Position numbers and translations under genes: made by a program
From: Phragmites australis
Lineage: Eukaryota > Streptophyta > Magnoliopsida > Poales > Poaceae
Direction of reading: 5' to 3'
DNA: 64,000 bases
Assembly (NCBI RefSeq): GCF_958298935.1
Contig: NC_084942.1
Location: 4,533,501 to 4,597,500 of the forward strand
The notes under the pieces: model-generated
Databases searched by the model: none
What the model saw: the letters and a program-made list of their open reading frames with translations, nothing else
What the model was told of the DNA's origin: nothing
Shown here: positions 61,290 to 64,000 of the stretch, piece after piece
Layout of the letters: every line of letters begins with the position of its first letter
Numbering within the stretch: position 1 is the first letter of the stretch

Positions 61290-62060
61290 CCCAGGCCACC
61301 CGGCTACTGTAGCTACTGTAGCAGGTGGGTCCCACCATTTATATGTATATATATGTGTATATGTATATGTATGCATACGTATACGTATATGTATGTGTAT
61401 ATGTACGTATACATATATGTATGTGTATGTATACATATTATATAATTTTTATTTTCAGAAATTTCTAAAAAATGTCAAAAAAATGATAAATCGACTGAAA
61501 CGATCTAAAATTCCAAAAAAAACTAAAACAAAAAAAAGCACAATTTTTTTCGTTATGTTCATATTACTGTCGTAGCTATTGTCCACCAATATATTATGTA
61601 CCTATATATAAATATATATACATACAAATGTATACAAATATATATTTAAATTTATATATTTATATATGTATATTACATACATAAGTCCAGAGAAAACTAA
61701 CGTACCTTCGATAACATATATTAACGATGGAAAAATCGACACGCTCCTAGAGCACTTGCTACTTTAGCTCAACATAACAATATAAAAATGCAAAGGAAAA
61801 AAACTAAAACTTAAAAAAAACACAATTTTTTTAAGGTTCGTATTACTGTTGTAACTACTGTCCATCAATACACTATGTACCTATATCTAAATGTATATAC
61901 ATACAAATCTATACAAATATATATTTATATTTATATATTTATATATGTATATTACATATATAAGTTCAGAGAAAACCAATGTCCCCTTTAGATATAACAT
62001 ATTCAAACAGTAAAAAAATCAGTACGCTTTCAAATCATATGCTACTGTAACTCAACATAA
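61290..62060 (+). repeat. Interspersed AT-rich repeat, with internal tandem duplication
   Basis: 61300-61580 is the inverted relative of 28560-28900 (CTACTGTAGC units, GGTGGGTCC, TATA/TATG run). 61555-61700 and 61850-61985 are tandem copies (shared TATTACTGT.GTA.CTA.TGTCCA and TATATATTTATATATGTATATTACATA). It occupies the gap where a xylosidase exon is missing. Confidence 0.6.
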
Positions 62061-62742
62061 TATTTATTTAATACAGGCACAGCAAAACGCACCAACCTAC
62101 CTAGTTAATTGTGAGTATCTGCCTGGCCGATGGACTTCCAGAGCGTCTCGTTGAAGGAGGCGGCGCTGTTGATGACGTTGGCGAAGACGGTGGCGTCGTT
62201 GACGGCGGCGCGGCCGGAGTGGTTCTTGGCGCCGACGTCGTGGAAGAGGGTGGCCGGGCCGGTGCTGGCGACGCCGTGCAGTGCCTCGGCCCACCACCTG
62301 TAGGGCGGCAAGCCGACGCGCGGCACCTCGGCGGAGAGGTCCCCCAGGTTGCCGACCTTCTCCTCCACGGTCATCCAGCCGATGAGGTCGCGCACCCGCT
62401 CCGCGTACGGGAGCGACGCGTTGCAGTACGGGAACGTGGCCATGTTCAGGCCCAGCTCCGCGAACCGCGCGGCGTCGCACACCTTGCCCCGCCGTTGTTC
62501 CGAGACGGTGGTGTTCGGGGTCCAGACGCCGCCGCCGCCGCCGCCGCCAGGGAGGCTATTCTGCGAGAAGGCAGCTGAGGTGAGCGAGACGGCGATGCAG
62601 AGCAGCGAGGCGGCGACGAGGAGGGTTGGATGATTTTAGCACGCGCGCATGTTGGCCGGTGATGAGACGATGAACCAGCATACATGCGAGTGGTTTATAT
62701 ATACAGCGAGAGTGAGCGGGAGGGAGGCACGATCACAATAGA

Positions 62743-62846
62743 TTTTCAAAAATTTGAAACTTTGTTAGGCTTCCAGTAGAATAATACGACAACATATTTT
62801 CAAAATTTTGAAACTTTGTTAGGCTTGCAGTAGAATAATACGACAA
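62743..62846 (+). repeat. Two-copy 54-bp tandem repeat
   Basis: Copies start at 62743 and 62797 (shared TTGAAACTTTGTTAGGCTT and CAGTAGAATAATACGACAAC) with three or four differences. It lies upstream of the xylosidase pseudogene start. Confidence 0.85.
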
Positions 62847-62859
62847 CAGACGACGTATG

Positions 62860-63411
62860 CGAGAAATTAAAATGTTGATGAGCTCTCGGCCTGAACGTGT
62901 TTTTTGGTTTGCCAACGGAGACAGCCCATCAAATTTTAGATTCCTGTTATTTCCGAGAATAGGCGCGATCCAGTTTCACGGTTTGAATCATTGTTTGAGT
63001 TTCACTTTTTGTAATCCTGCTGTATGATATAAAGCTCCTTGGTCTAGAAAAAAAGATCCACCTACGTGGTATTTTTCTTAAGCTCTTCAAGCCGTAATAC
63101 AAAAGCATTATATTATTGTGTTATCAAAGTTTGAGTTTATAGGTATTTCCTATAAACTTGTGAGGGTCAAAAAATATAAAATAAAACAATATTAAACCAT
63201 GCTACTAAGAGTATAAAAATATAACGCTTGTTCCATTTATTAGGAGCATTGGAAATTCACTGGCATGGTTCTAAGAACTACTATGTTTGAATATGAAGTA
63301 TTTACGGAGTTTCTTGAGAAAAAAACATGATTATCCAAAAACACCAAGATATCAAAAATTCTTGACATGCTTGATAGGATAAACAATGCAGTTTTGTAAA
63401 CCGCAGTATGC
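62860..63411. other. Intergenic, no gene supported
   Basis: AT-rich, only short frames. Confidence 0.35.
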
Positions 63412-63414
63412 TTA

Positions 63415-63616
63415 GGCCCTGTTTGGCTGAGCTCGGACTCCATCTTTAAGATATTGGCTTTCGAGAAGTCATGAGCCTCCAAATAGGAGCTTCTCTCCCG
63501 TAGTTCATTTTGTGCTGCAGCGGATATTGTCTTCTATGAAGCTAAGTGGTTTTGGCCTCATTTTTCTAGCTTTGGTAGTAAAGATGCCAGCTTCAAAGCT
63601 AGGTCAATCGGGGCCC
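63415..63616. mobile_element. Tourist-like MITE
   Basis: 202 bp with GGCCCTGTTTGGCTGAGC at the left and a degenerate inverse (reverse complement GGGCCCCGATTGACC) at the right. Flanked by TTA at 63412-63414 and 63617-63619, the PIF/Harbinger target duplication. Confidence 0.7.
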
Positions 63617-63619
63617 TTA

Positions 63620-64000
63620 ATACCATCGTATTGGAGTTCAAAAATCCACTCAGAACCTCTTCCTTTAAGAAGCTGAGCAAAGTCTATTTGTAAATTGGAG
63701 GAATTGACGTAATGCGATGGATGTATTACCTAAGGCTCGAAAGCGGATTATATAGAGTACAGGGTTTAGAGGAAAAAAAAATCTCTCCTAGAGATAAGAC
63801 ATGTATCACGAGATTACAAATCCTAAACTACCACATACATACACACACATACATACATACGCACACATACATACATACATATATATAGGGGTGTGCCAGT
63901 GCAACCCACGATTGTCGAAGTAGACGAAGTGTAGTCAGGGAAGAGACTATGACTCTAGCGATGAGTTTGTGGCTGATGAAGATTGAAGATGTGGCAGAAC
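63620..64000. other. Intergenic with (ACAT)n microsatellite
   Basis: 63835-63880 is an ACAT/ACAC microsatellite. No gene is seen to the window end. Confidence 0.5.

Larger units (their letters stand above)
58694..62650 (-). pseudogene. Beta-D-xylosidase (GH3) pseudogene
   Basis: The intact family is secreted and releases xylose from wall xylan or xylo-oligosaccharides. N-terminal piece 62650-62097: the presumed start MRAC is followed by a TAA at codon 5, then a signal-peptide-like stretch, then VCDAARFAELGLNMATFPYC and LIGWMTVEEKVGNLGD. The next expected segment (about 35 residues around the NVVRDPRWGR region) is absent. 60750-60190: GEDPYIVGRYAVNFVRGMQDV, YAAYDLDNW, TERDMVETF, GYIVSDCDAV (nucleophile Asp region intact), broken by several frameshifts. 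60183-59899: IDNALKNQFMTLMRVGYFDD. 59739-59420: LLLPKNQTEEIL, then a replaced segment. 59300-58694: [24 protein letters not shown], then TGA and TAG stops, FNVSVINDGDRD and CRAFGIVERTAYTVV, and a final frameshift. Not translatable as one enzyme. Confidence 0.9.

Overview
The window is eukaryotic nuclear DNA from a grass. Genes carry canonical GT-AG introns. GC-rich first exons sit in AT-rich intergenic DNA, and the transposon families (Stowaway and Tourist MITEs, Ty1-copia, Ty3-gypsy, a plant L1-type LINE and a large Dasheng/RIRE2-like LTR element) are typical of Poaceae. I cannot fix the species from the sequence alone.

Four host genes can be rebuilt exon by exon with every reading frame closing. 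They are cytosolic ribosomal protein L3 (4485-6640, +, 5 coding exons, 389 aa), a plastid-type COG0212 5-formyltetrahydrofolate cyclo-ligase-like protein (7070-9968, +, 6 exons, 343 aa), an AP2/ERF transcription factor (25263-27375, -, 2 exons, 330 aa) and an SSU72-type RNA polymerase II CTD phosphatase (49471-52761, -, 4 exons, 199 aa). A fifth locus, a GH3 beta-D-xylosidase (58694-62650, -), is a pseudogene with in-frame stops, frameshifts, a missing exon and a local sequence replacement.

Most of the rest is transposable DNA. From left to right: a Mutator-like non-autonomous element (1659-2382); a long-inverted-repeat element (10573-11533); a Tourist-like MITE (13884-14180) with a tRNA-derived SINE (14256-14474) close behind it; a decayed copia element (15374-24681) with a solo LTR nested in it (22456-24103); two Stowaway MITEs (30126-30384 and 31546-31793); and a Ty3-gypsy fragment (33600-35722). 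A 5'-truncated LINE (35862-47036) follows, split by a very young 8.8 kb LTR element (37579-46425). Further right are a second solo LTR (55279-57698), AT-rich repeats inside the xylosidase pseudogene, and a Tourist MITE (63415-63616). Many of these insertions are delimited by target-site duplications readable in the sequence.

The most notable object is the young LTR element. Its LTRs differ by one base and by exactly one 73-bp repeat unit. Each unit contains a hairpin with a G-box/ABRE core, upstream of the LTR TATA box. Inside, instead of gag-pol, the element carries on the opposite strand a two-exon gene with its own TATA box. That gene encodes a roughly 1,050-residue protein with a 'putative gypsy type transposon' N-terminal domain and a very long coiled coil.
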